A stretch of DNA of 59,537 nt, taken from NCBI GenBank assembly GCA_023408815.1, contig JAEYJO010000011.1, forward strand, positions 1-59,537, in the 5' to 3' direction. The translations under genes and the position numbers were made by a program. Below, in pieces: positions 1 through 7,645 of this stretch; position 1 is the stretch's first letter, and every line of letters begins with the position of its first letter. The notes beneath the pieces were generated by a model that was given only the letters and a program-made list of their open reading frames with translations, was not told the DNA's origin and ran no database searches. Origin of the DNA: Bacillota bacterium. Its GTDB lineage: Bacteria; Bacillota; Clostridia; Lachnospirales; Lachnospiraceae.

Positions 1-176
1 AGCCTTACCCCCGATTGTAGCCTGATATGATTTCTGTGCGTCAGACCAGAGATTTGCCATCCGGCTTCCTTCAGATTCGCAGTCACCCACGACACCCTTG
101 CCATTGGCTATGTCCTTCCCACTACCGGGCGGACTCGGGACTTTCACCCGTTGAAACGTGCGCCCGCCGGGCGCAC
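1..176 (-). mobile_element. Group II intron, 5' end (truncated by window edge)
   Basis: Read on the minus strand, an RNA begins at 176 with GTGCG, the group II intron 5' consensus. It continues with the conserved domain I stretch that includes CAAGGGTGTCGTGGGTGAC. Only the first 176 nt lie in the window; domains II-VI and any reverse transcriptase are off the left edge. The splice junction is about 8 nt past the U-tract of a terminator-like hairpin (186-207). Insertion behind terminators is typical of bacterial class C introns, so class C is possible but not proven. Another intron end in the same orientation lies at the right edge. Confidence 0.75.
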
Positions 177-185
177 CCCAGGGAA

Positions 186-207
186 AACGCCGCACGGATG
201 TGGCGTT
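186..207 (-). terminator. Probable terminator of the rib operon
   Basis: On the minus strand AACGCC and GGCGTT pair around a 10-nt loop and are followed by a short T tract. It lies about 150 bp downstream of the ribBA stop, and the group II intron starts just beyond it. Confidence 0.5.
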
Positions 208-210
208 TAA

Positions 211-240
211 GCAGCGCTGCACATGGATGTGCATCGCTGC
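211..240. repeat. Strong 14-bp-arm hairpin downstream of ribBA
   Basis: The arms GCAGCG-TGCACAT and ATGTGCA-CGCTGC pair with one mismatch around a 2-nt loop. It lies immediately upstream (minus strand) of the terminator-like hairpin at 186-207. The rest of 241-359 has no gene; it ends in a C9 run near 351-359 next to the ribBA stop. Confidence 0.5.
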
Positions 241-359
241 CGGCCCATCCGCAACCGATACATCAACGTTTTCATTTAGAAAATTCAGCCGCGAGCGCCG
301 GAACAGAACCCCAATCCGCCGAAGAAAGGCCCTCACAACCTCCCCTTCTCACCCCCCCC

Positions 360-1562
360 CTATTTAAAATTCAAATAATGCCCCATCCTATCCCTCTTCG
401 TCCGCAAATATTCCGCATCATGCTCATTCGCCTCGGCCTCGATTGGCACTCGTTCCGTGATTTCTATTCCGAAATCCGAAAGCTGATATACCTTGTCAGG
501 ATTATTTGTCAAGAGTCTTAAAGTCCTCACGCCCAAATCCCGAAGTATCTGCGCCCCAATATAATACTCCCGCATATCCTCCGCAAAGCCCAGCGCCAGA
601 TTAGCCTCTGCCGTATCCATCCCCGCGCTTTGCAGCTCATAAGCCCGCAACTTATTAAGAAGTCCGATGCCTCTTCCCTCCTGACGCATGTAAAGAAGGA
701 TGCCTCTTCCTTCTTTTTCTATCAGCTTCATAGACTGCATCAGCTGCTCACCGCAGTCGCAGCGCAGTGAATGAAATGCATCTCCGGTCAGGCATTCCGA
801 ATGCACCCTGCAAAGCACATCTTTTCCATCTCCCAGCTCTCCTTTTACAAGGGCAATATGATGCTCTCCATTTAATTTATTTCTATATCCATAAGCCCTG
901 AAATCCCCGTAAGCAGTCGGAAGAAATGGACTTGCAACACATTCCACCAAATGATCGAACCTTTTGCGGTAATCCTGCAAGGCTTTAATCGTAATAAACT
1001 TAAGCTTCCATCTGCGCGCGAGCGCTATAAGCTCCGGCGTTCGCATCATATGCCCGTCTTCTGCCATAATTTCACAGCACAGGCCGCACTCCTTCAAGCC
1101 TGCAAGCCGCATCAAGTCCACCGTTGCCTCGGTATGCCCACCCCGGTCCAATACGCCGTTTTTTTTAGCCAGAAGGGGGAACATATGACCGGGACGGCGA
1201 AAGTCCTCCGGTTTTGCTTCCTCTTCCACGACTTTAAGGGCGGTAATACTCCTTTCCTTTGCGGATATACCCGTAACGGTATCCACATGGTCGATAGACA
1301 CGGTAAAAGCCGTCGTATGGTTATCCGTATTGTCGCTTACCATCTGCGGAAGCTGTAACCTCTCACAGATATCTGCACTCATGGGCATGCAGATAAGTCC
1401 TTTTCCGTAAACTGCCATAAAATTAATATTTTCCGTAGTGGCAAACTGCGCGGCGCAGATAAAATCTCCTTCGTTCTCCCGGTTCTCATCATCTGTGACA
1501 AGAATAATCTCTCCCCTTTTCAGCGCCTCTAATGCCTCTGGTATCGTATTGAATTCAAACAT
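360..1562 (-). CDS. ribBA: Bifunctional 3,4-dihydroxy-2-butanone-4-phosphate synthase / GTP cyclohydrolase II
   Basis: Makes both precursors of the lumazine ring: DHBP from ribulose 5-phosphate and the pyrimidine from GTP. The 400-aa length is normal for the fusion. The RibB half (about residues 1-200) has the acidic metal/substrate motif DDENRENEGDF at 24-34 and RPGHMFPL near 125. The RibA half has the zinc-binding HSECLTGDAFHS-LRCDCG cysteines near 255-270 and RQEGRGIGL. The start follows TAGGAGGAATAGGAT. It is the third gene of ribD-ribE-ribBA. The lumazine synthase gene ribH, often the next gene, is not in the window. Confidence 0.97.
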   Translation of the reverse strand: MFEFNTIPEALEALKRGEIILVTDDENRENEGDFICAAQFATTENINFMAVYGKGLICMPMSADICERLQLPQMVSDNTDNHTTAFTVSIDHVDTVTGISAKERSITALKVVEEEAKPEDFRRPGHMFPLLAKKNGVLDRGGHTEATVDLMRLAGLKECGLCCEIMAEDGHMMRTPELIALARRWKLKFITIKALQDYRKRFDHLVECVASPFLPTAYGDFRAYGYRNKLNGEHHIALVKGELGDGKDVLCRVHSECLTGDAFHSLRCDCGEQLMQSMKLIEKEGRGILLYMRQEGRGIGLLNKLRAYELQSAGMDTAEANLALGFAEDMREYYIGAQILRDLGVRTLRLLTNNPDKVYQLSDFGIEITERVPIEAEANEHDAEYLRTKRDRMGHYLNFK

Positions 1563-1574
1563 ATCCTATTCCTC

Positions 1575-2204
1575 CTAAAATCCATTCTGAATTAAAAATT
1601 CCTCGGTTATTTTATTTTCCCCCTGCACAAATTTCTCGACATACTTTCCTATCACGTCGTTTTCCAAATTTACAGCAGAACCTGTACTTTTTTCTAAAAG
1701 TACGGTTTGCTTTGCCGTATGGGGAATTACCGATACGCAAAAGCTGCTGCTGAAAACCGCCGCTATCGTCAAACTCACTCCATCTATGGCTATCGAACCC
1801 TTCTCCACGATATAGCGCATAATATTGGGTGGCGCTGAGATTCCATATAAAAGGGCTATGCCGTCCTTTTTCACGGAGACAACTTTCCCCACACCATCGA
1901 TATGCCCGGTCACTATATGACCCCCGAGTCTGCCTCCCGCCGCCATTGCCCGTTCCAGATTTACAAAATATCCTACCCGCAAGTTTCCTAAAACAGAACG
2001 GGAAAGGGTTTCATTCATTACGTCCGCACCGAACCTGCCTGCTTCCACCCATGCCGCGGTCAGACAGACCCCGTTTACGGCTACACTATCGCCCACTTTC
2101 AAATCCTCCGATACCTCATTGCACTCAATGATCAAAAAAGCCGACCGGTTTCCTTTTTTTATGCTCGTAACCTTCCCCGTCTCTTCTATTATTCCGGTAA
2201 ACAT
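1575..2204 (-). CDS. ribE: Riboflavin synthase, alpha subunit
   Basis: Dismutates two 6,7-dimethyl-8-ribityllumazine molecules to riboflavin. The 209-aa length is normal. It has two tandem lumazine-binding repeats: the first opens with MFTGIIEETG and the second carries GGHIVTGHIDGVG near residue 95-107. The start ATG is preceded by GAGGTGG. It overlaps the end of ribD by 16 bp and is followed 12 bp later by ribBA, so the three genes are probably one transcript under the FMN riboswitch at 3646-3757. Confidence 0.96.
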   Translation of the reverse strand: MFTGIIEETGKVTSIKKGNRSAFLIIECNEVSEDLKVGDSVAVNGVCLTAAWVEAGRFGADVMNETLSRSVLGNLRVGYFVNLERAMAAGGRLGGHIVTGHIDGVGKVVSVKKDGIALLYGISAPPNIMRYIVEKGSIAIDGVSLTIAAVFSSSFCVSVIPHTAKQTVLLEKSTGSAVNLENDVIGKYVEKFVQGENKITEEFLIQNGF

Positions 2205-3301
2205 GTATTATCCACCTCGCTTTCTATCAGAAAATCCTCGCCAACTCTCATAATCCTTTGATTTTTCAGCCTTATGCAGTCGGCCATCCGATCGACTCCC
2301 ATGCCTTCGACCGGAGTTTTCGCTTTTTCTCCCCCTAATATCTTCGGCGCTATATAGGCTTGTATCTTATTTACAATTCCTTCTTGCAGAGCAGAAAAAT
2401 TAAGAGTTCCTCCTCCCTCTAAGAAAACACTGTCAATTCCCCGCGCCCACAGTTCCTTCATCAGAAACTTTAAATCAATATGCCCATTCTCCTTTGGAAG
2501 CACTATGATTTCACAGCCGCGCCGCTTAAATTTCTCTTGTTTCTCTTCATCCACACAAGAGGTGGCTATTATCGTCTTCCCCTGCCCTGCCTTCCCCGCT
2601 AACTCCACAACCGCCGCTTCGAGAGGTGTGTTCAGATTGGTATCACATACAATGCGTATGGGATTTCTTCCTCCGCCCATCCGGCAGGTGAGAAGAGGAT
2701 CATCCTTAATTACCGTCTTCACCCCGACCATAATAGAACAATAGCGTCCTCTGTCCAGATGAACATTTTCCCTCGCCGCCTTTCCCGTTATCCATTTGGA
2801 ATCTCCGCATACCGCAGCTATTTTTCCATCCATGGTCATAGCGTATTTCATAACGACGAAAGGTGTATTCCTTTGTATGCAATGAAAAAATACCTCGTTC
2901 AGCCTCTCGCCCTCTTTCTCCAGTATACCGGTCACCACTTCTATCCCTGCTGCCCGCAGCTCCTCAATGCCCTTACCCGCCACCTCCGGATTCGGGTCCA
3001 GACATGCGATAACTACTTTCCTAATTCCGCTTTTTATGATCGCCTCGGTACACGGCGGCGTCTTGCCGTAATGACAGCAAGGCTCCAGGGTAACATACAA
3101 GGCCGCCCCCTCCGGATTCTCCTTGCAGCTTTTCAGTGCATTTCTCTCCGCATGAGACCCTCCGTATTTTTCGTGAAATCCCTGCCCGATAAGCTTCCCT
3201 TCCTTTACAATAACAGCTCCTACCATAGGATTCGGATTCACTCGTCCCATTCCCTTTTTCGCAAGTACAAACGCCATTTCCATAAACTTTTCATCCGTCA
3301 T
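2189..3301 (-). CDS. ribD: Diaminohydroxyphosphoribosylaminopyrimidine deaminase / reductase
   Basis: Carries out the second and third steps of riboflavin synthesis, deamination then NADPH-dependent ribose reduction. The N-terminal cytidine-deaminase-like domain has the zinc ligands HAERNAL (His50) and PCCHYGKTPPC (Cys75, Cys84). The C-terminal RibD reductase domain begins near residue 145 (MTMDGKIAA). The frame is open from an ATG at 3325, but family proteins start at MTDEKFMEMA, so 3301 is preferred. Neither start has an ideally spaced ribosome binding site. First gene of the rib operon. Confidence 0.95.
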   Translation of the reverse strand: MTDEKFMEMAFVLAKKGMGRVNPNPMVGAVIVKEGKLIGQGFHEKYGGSHAERNALKSCKENPEGAALYVTLEPCCHYGKTPPCTEAIIKSGIRKVVIACLDPNPEVAGKGIEELRAAGIEVVTGILEKEGERLNEVFFHCIQRNTPFVVMKYAMTMDGKIAAVCGDSKWITGKAARENVHLDRGRYCSIMVGVKTVIKDDPLLTCRMGGGRNPIRIVCDTNLNTPLEAAVVELAGKAGQGKTIIATSCVDEEKQEKFKRRGCEIIVLPKENGHIDLKFLMKELWARGIDSVFLEGGGTLNFSALQEGIVNKIQAYIAPKILGGEKAKTPVEGMGVDRMADCIRLKNQRIMRVGEDFLIESEVDNTCLPE

Positions 3302-3410
3302 ATTACCAGTCCCACTCCTTTCCATATCTCCTCGGGCGGCATAGTTTTTATTCTGTATGTGCAGCTGCGCATACTATCCGAAGGGCTTTTATCTTATAAG
3401 ACGTACTTTC

Positions 3411-3510
3411 CTATAAGGATTAGGGTGTCAAGAGGTCCTTTGCAAATACATTTTGGTCATATTGGCTTGAGACGCTTGCAAAAGGACCTTTTGACACCCT
3501 AATCCTATAA
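3411..3510. repeat. 100-bp near-perfect inverted repeat in the rib leader
   Basis: Two 35-bp arms, 3411-3445 and 3476-3510, are near-perfect reverse complements with core GGATTAGGGTGTCAA and AGGTCCTTTTGCAA, around a 30-nt loop. The element lies between the riboswitch terminators and ribD, so it would be transcribed in the rib leader as a very stable stem. The outer arm has no T tract, so it is not an ordinary terminator. A palindromic repeat (MITE-like) is the simplest reading. Confidence 0.7.
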
Positions 3511-3518
3511 GCGAAAAA

Positions 3519-3549
3519 GCTGCCTTGAATATATAAATCTCAAGGCAGC
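3519..3549 (-). terminator. Second intrinsic terminator in the rib leader
   Basis: On the minus strand GCTGCCTTGA and TCAAGGCAGC (allowing the central mismatch) form a stem followed by TTTTTC. It lies 30 nt beyond the first leader terminator and upstream of ribD. Confidence 0.6.
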
Positions 3550-3578
3550 GATAAAAGCACTTTTCTATTACATAAAAA

Positions 3579-3607
3579 AGCTCTGAAATGAAAATCATTC
3601 CAGAGCT
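3579..3607 (-). terminator. Riboswitch expression-platform terminator
   Basis: On the minus strand AGCTCTG-GAATGA and its complement ending CAGAGCT form a hairpin followed directly by TTTTTT. It lies 39 nt downstream of the FMN aptamer, as expected for a transcription-attenuating expression platform that forms when FMN is bound. Confidence 0.75.
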
Positions 3608-3645
3608 GATATACAAAAGAAAACACGTCAAATGTGCTATCAAAT

Positions 3646-3757
3646 AATCTTCTTCCATCCAGACTGTACTGTCGGCTTCGGAATCACACCGAATCATGCC
3701 TTGCGGCTCGTGGGCTATACCACCGGTAGGGAATCTCACCCCGCCCTGAAGATACAT
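3646..3757 (-). promoter_or_regulatory. FMN riboswitch (RFN element)
   Basis: The minus strand carries the conserved RFN blocks: TATCTTCAGGGCGGGGTG, ATTCCCTACCGGTGGT, AGCCCACGAGCC and GATTCGGTGTGATTCCG, closing with CAGTCTGGATGGAAGAAGAT-type sequence. These are the junction and P1 elements of the FMN aptamer. It begins within about 10 nt of the predicted transcription start and is followed by an intrinsic terminator, so it should repress ribD-ribE-ribBA when FMN is high. Confidence 0.97.
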
Positions 3758-3771
3758 ATTTAATTTTTTAC

Positions 3772-3800
3772 ATCATAACAAAATGATATTTATTTGTCAA
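3772..3800 (-). promoter_or_regulatory. Promoter of the rib operon
   Basis: On the minus strand TTGACA (3795-3800), a 17-nt spacer and TATGAT (3772-3777) match a housekeeping sigma-A promoter. Transcription would start near 3765, at the first bases of the FMN aptamer. Confidence 0.8.
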
Positions 3801-3814
3801 CAGTTTTTACCTTA

Positions 3815-4681
3815 TCAGCCTTTTACTGCTCCTTCTGCCATTCCCTTCACCATATTCTTCACAAGAAAGAAGTAAAGCAGCACGATAGGTACCGCTATGA
3901 ATACGCTTCCGGCGGCAAACCTTGCGAATTCCGTTTCATCCAAGCTCATAAGACCTACCGCGACCGTATAAAGATCCTTTTCCTTAAGGAGGAGCTTAGG
4001 CAGAATGAAATCGCTCCATGGCCAGGTGAAGGAGGTAAGCAGGGTATATACGATGATCGGCCGGGAGAGAGGAAGATTAATCTTAGTAAATACTTGAAAA
4101 TTAGTAGCGCCGTCAATTCTCGCCGCTTCATCGATAGCCCTCGGAATCGTATCAAAAAATCCCTTCTGCGTCAGATACCCCATAGGCGCTCCTGCGCTGT
4201 AAATGAGTATCAGCCCCCACAAATGATTGATTAAATTAAATTGGGTCATCAATAAATATACGACTATCATTCCCATAAAAGAAGGAAACATGCTAAGCAC
4301 CATCGTCGTTTTCATAATAGGCTTTCTCGCCTTGAATTCAAATCTGGACATCGTATAGGCCGTCAGTATGACAAGAAAAGTACCTAGAATACAGCTTCCC
4401 ACCGCTATAAACAGTGTATTGGTGAACCACCTCGGATAATTATACATAGCAGTATCCGTAAATAACCGTTGAAAACTTGCCAGACTGTACACCTTGGGGA
4501 AGAATCCATCAAAGGAATAAATCGTTCCCGACTCAGAAAAGGAGGCTAAAATCAGCCATAAGCAAGGAAAGAAAAAAAGAAAGGATACCGCAAGTAAAAT
4601 GATGTAGGTAATTCCCGTATCGAATATCCTGCCCAATGAATGAAGAATATCTACCTTGCTTCTATTTTGCTTCGTTCTCAT
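3815..4681 (-). CDS. Maltodextrin ABC transporter, permease (MalG/MdxG type)
   Basis: Inner-membrane permease of a carbohydrate-uptake ABC transporter (CUT1). The 288 aa include six predicted membrane segments. The ATPase-docking EAA loop reads EAARIDGATNFQVFTKINLPLSRP near residues 185-210. It overlaps the upstream malF-like gene by 4 bp (ATGA), so the two are translationally coupled. The neighbouring amylase and binding protein point to maltodextrin as substrate. No ATPase subunit is nearby; a shared MsmX-type ATPase encoded elsewhere is likely, as in other Firmicutes. Confidence 0.92.
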   Translation of the reverse strand: MRTKQNRSKVDILHSLGRIFDTGITYIILLAVSFLFFFPCLWLILASFSESGTIYSFDGFFPKVYSLASFQRLFTDTAMYNYPRWFTNTLFIAVGSCILGTFLVILTAYTMSRFEFKARKPIMKTTMVLSMFPSFMGMIVVYLLMTQFNLINHLWGLILIYSAGAPMGYLTQKGFFDTIPRAIDEAARIDGATNFQVFTKINLPLSRPIIVYTLLTSFTWPWSDFILPKLLLKEKDLYTVAVGLMSLDETEFARFAAGSVFIAVPIVLLYFFLVKNMVKGMAEGAVKG

Positions 4682-5997
4682 CGGAATGTATCCTCCTCCC
4701 TGTAAGATGGCGATTTTATATAGACCGTTAACGATATGACCGAGGTAATGACAAAAATCACCAGACTGATAGCTGCTCCCAGAGAATAATAGTTATTATT
4801 GATAGAAAGATTATACAGCCAGTTGATCAGCAGATCCGTGTCGCTGGCAAGGAAATATCCATCCAAATACAACCCTCCCCGCAGAAAATAGAAAATGCCG
4901 AAGTTATTAAAGTTTCCTACAAACTGTCCGATAAGTACCGGCAATGTGGAGAACAACACAAAGGGCATGGTGATCCTTAAAAATTGCTTCCACTTCCCCG
5001 CTCCGTCGATTCTCGCCGCTTCGTACAGCGAGACATCGCGGTTAGAAAGAATCCCGGTAGCCAGCAGCATGATGGAAGGGGTACTGATCCAACAGTTTAC
5101 CAATATTCCTATCAGTCTCGCCGTCCACTTTGCGTCCAGATCGAGAAACCCTATGGCAATTCCTCCCCCCGCAGTAATAAGCTGATTAATCGGCCCGCCG
5201 TAAGAAAACATGAATTTGAAAGCTATAAGCGTAATAAATCCGGGAATCGCATAGGCTAATACCGGGAACATACGCCAGAGCGCTTTACCCTTCACACAGT
5301 CCTTCTCGAGCAAAAGTGCCAGCCCAAGACCGGCAAAATAATTAAGCGCGGTAGCAGCGACAGCCCACAACAGATTCCAACCGAGGATTTTTACAAAGGT
5401 AGGCGCAAACTGCGACAGCGATAAGAGCTTTGCAAAATTGCTGAAGCCTACCCAGTCCACCAGTTCCGGAGGTACCACTGTCCCTCCGTAATTGGTAAAT
5501 GCAATGAGAATCATAAAGATAATGGGAAGAACGTTGAATACGAACACTCCCGTCACAGGCAGTATCAGCACCGCTACATAGAACTTTTTATCCTGAAGCT
5601 GCATAATCTCTTCTCTAAGGGTGAGAATTCTTCTCCCCTGCTCCTGCATCTTCTGCATACGATACACATCACTGATATTCATGTCATAGAGATATACAAA
5701 TGCCGCCAGCACCAGCCATGCAAAAATTCCCATCAGAAGCATTACCACAGAATTATCTCCGGCAACTCCAAGCCAGGCGTCTCCCTTCCGCGTTCCCAGC
5801 GTGAAGAAACCGGCAATATCTGCAAAGCCTCTGGTAATGAAATAATAGAAGACACTTAGCTCGATCAGGAAAAATAATATGCCTTTTCCTCTGGCCCCAT
5901 ATTTGAACTGTCCTCCGCCCATTAAAACGATGGACAGCTTCACATTCGGGCTGCTGTCTCTCAAAAAGTCCGCTGCCCGCTTCATTTTCCCTTTCAT
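4678..5997 (-). CDS. Maltodextrin ABC transporter, permease (MalF/MdxF type)
   Basis: Second CUT1 permease subunit. An N-terminal soluble stretch and extra membrane segments (about residues 1-130 in the longer reading) precede the permease core, as in MalF proteins. The EAA loop reads EAARIDGAGKWKQFLRITMPF near residue 340-360. The frame can be opened at a TTG at 6036, but that codon lies inside a palindromic repeat (6037-6084). ATG 5997, with purine-rich AGGAAG upstream, is more credible and gives 439 aa. Overlaps malG. Confidence 0.9.
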   Translation of the reverse strand: MKGKMKRAADFLRDSSPNVKLSIVLMGGGQFKYGARGKGILFFLIELSVFYYFITRGFADIAGFFTLGTRKGDAWLGVAGDNSVVMLLMGIFAWLVLAAFVYLYDMNISDVYRMQKMQEQGRRILTLREEIMQLQDKKFYVAVLILPVTGVFVFNVLPIIFMILIAFTNYGGTVVPPELVDWVGFSNFAKLLSLSQFAPTFVKILGWNLLWAVAATALNYFAGLGLALLLEKDCVKGKALWRMFPVLAYAIPGFITLIAFKFMFSYGGPINQLITAGGGIAIGFLDLDAKWTARLIGILVNCWISTPSIMLLATGILSNRDVSLYEAARIDGAGKWKQFLRITMPFVLFSTLPVLIGQFVGNFNNFGIFYFLRGGLYLDGYFLASDTDLLINWLYNLSINNNYYSLGAAISLVIFVITSVISLTVYIKSPSYREEDTFR

Positions 5998-6036
5998 TTT
6001 CTTCCTATATCCTTCCTCTATCAATGTTACCGTCAA

Positions 6037-6084
6037 TTGACAAGGCCTTATCCGGCCGTGTGTGACCTTGTCAACCGATGGTAC
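6037..6084. repeat. REP-like palindromic element between malE- and malF-like genes
   Basis: TTGACAAGG (6037-6045) and CCTTGTCAA (6066-6074) are perfect inverted arms. The right part, 6050-6083, matches 35751-35784 at 32 of 34 positions. Both copies directly follow a minus-strand stop codon. A stem here could protect the upstream malE-like mRNA and lower malFG expression, as REP sequences do between malE and malF in E. coli. That is an analogy, not evidence of homology. Confidence 0.7.
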
Positions 6085-6090
6085 TATTAC

Positions 6091-7584
6091 TTATTTTAAG
6101 GTAAATATCGCATTATGGATCTGTGAGTCCACCTGCTCCAGTCCTTCCTTCATTGAAGGAAGATCCTGATATTTCTTCTCATTCGGTTTTCTAAACGCAT
6201 CCTTTGCGATATCTGTAAAAAAGGTTTCTCCCGGCGTCCACATCTGAGCTACTTCTCTTATGGAGGGCATCAGAATAATATTTCCTTTTTCCAGATTTTC
6301 AAAAATCTGTCTGGATACATCGCCTGATACCTCCGCAGCGTCCTTTCTTGCCGGTGCTACGCCGAGCAGTTCATTTCGAAGCTTCATCATTTCATAGCCG
6401 GATGCGAATTCAACAAAGGCAAGACTGGCATTAGGCGCCTTCGTATAAGCACTGACCGCATACCCATTCACGCCTCCCATCGTCTTAGAATCCACCCACG
6501 CCGGATTTTCTTCGGTTAAATCTCCGCTCTCAGGCAGCTTCGGCACTGTCGCCATCACCATATTTTCTTTTGCAAGCTCAGTTGCTTCTGCTTCATCCAT
6601 TCCTTCACTTTTATAGCTCTTAATCAGCTCTTCTAAAAAAGTGGAATAAACGTCCGGTGTGGACAGCGTGGCAAAATAAGTGCCATCCGCTATTTTTCCG
6701 TAAGCGGTAGTATTGATCGTATTGTCAATGCATTCTTCATTCATGGCTCCCGCCAGCTGGGACAGCACCCATGCTCCTTTTTCCGCTTCTCCCGCTGAGA
6801 ATCCAATGTCTTCGGGGTTCGTGTTATTTTCCCCGAATATGTAGCCCCCATAGGAAAAAAGAAAACCGCCTGAAAAATATACATCATAAAGAGCCTTCAT
6901 ATAGCCATAGTTAAGAGGGGTTTCCTCATGTCTGGCTATTGAAAAAGCATACAAATCACTCCAATTCTCCGTGATGTCACAAATACCGTTTCCATCTTTA
7001 TCCCATTCGTTTTCCCAATTTGCAGGCAGCATATCCTTTCTGTAATAGAGCATAGGAGCCTGAACGTTTACCGGTACTCCGCAGTAATAAACAGTTCCGT
7101 CCACCTCAGTCTTGTATGCATTCCATGCCGCCTCCGGCACCTGCTCATAACATTCCATATCCTGCACCGGGAGAGGGTAGACATGCTTGCCCTGTGCATA
7201 TTGCATAATAATATCGTTCGCCTGATACAGCACATCCGGCCCATAGCCATAAGGTCCGTCATTTGCCAGATCCAAATACTGATCCATATTAGCATCCACC
7301 GCTGTAATTCCGTATTCGGCATATGCCTCATTGAACGCTTCCAGAAGCTCCTTCGCATATCCTCTTGCGATTGCCGTATCGTTTTCCAGCACACGGATTG
7401 TTACATTATGCTCCAGCTCTCCGGTAAATACCGAGCTGCCCTGTGCTGTTTCAGATACCTCCCCAGCTTCTGTCCGGCTGCCTGTTTCTGCCGTTTCGTT
7501 ATTTGCGGTCTCTCCGTTGCCGCAGCCTGAAACAAGTCCCAACACCGCGGTTAACATAAGCGATAGTATTATTTTCTTCTTCAT
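6091..7584 (-). CDS. Maltodextrin-binding lipoprotein (MalE/MdxE type)
   Basis: Extracellular solute-binding protein (SBP family 1), lipid-anchored. The signal peptide has the lipobox LVSGC with Cys near residue 21, followed by a Glu/Thr-rich linker. The 497-aa mature protein has the bilobal SBP pattern, with NDIIMQYAQGKHVYPL and GVPVNVQAPMLYYRKDMLP typical of MalE-like proteins. The start has GAGGAGGTAAGT just upstream. It follows the neopullulanase gene by 61 bp and precedes the permeases, so all four are probably one operon. Confidence 0.93.
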   Translation of the reverse strand: MKKKIILSLMLTAVLGLVSGCGNGETANNETAETGSRTEAGEVSETAQGSSVFTGELEHNVTIRVLENDTAIARGYAKELLEAFNEAYAEYGITAVDANMDQYLDLANDGPYGYGPDVLYQANDIIMQYAQGKHVYPLPVQDMECYEQVPEAAWNAYKTEVDGTVYYCGVPVNVQAPMLYYRKDMLPANWENEWDKDGNGICDITENWSDLYAFSIARHEETPLNYGYMKALYDVYFSGGFLFSYGGYIFGENNTNPEDIGFSAGEAEKGAWVLSQLAGAMNEECIDNTINTTAYGKIADGTYFATLSTPDVYSTFLEELIKSYKSEGMDEAEATELAKENMVMATVPKLPESGDLTEENPAWVDSKTMGGVNGYAVSAYTKAPNASLAFVEFASGYEMMKLRNELLGVAPARKDAAEVSGDVSRQIFENLEKGNIILMPSIREVAQMWTPGETFFTDIAKDAFRKPNEKKYQDLPSMKEGLEQVDSQIHNAIFTLK

Positions 7585-7645
7585 ACTTACCTCCTCATTT
7601 CTAAAGCTTTTTTATACGCGTCTTAATAGCCATGCTTTTTCATAC

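Noticed and set aside
27..521. A 164-aa plus-strand open frame at the left edge
   Set aside because: It crosses the intron, the hairpins and the antisense of ribBA, with no start signal.
3428..3757. A 109-aa minus-strand open frame across the rib leader
   Set aside because: It spans the FMN aptamer, both terminators and half of the palindrome, so it is structural RNA and not a gene.
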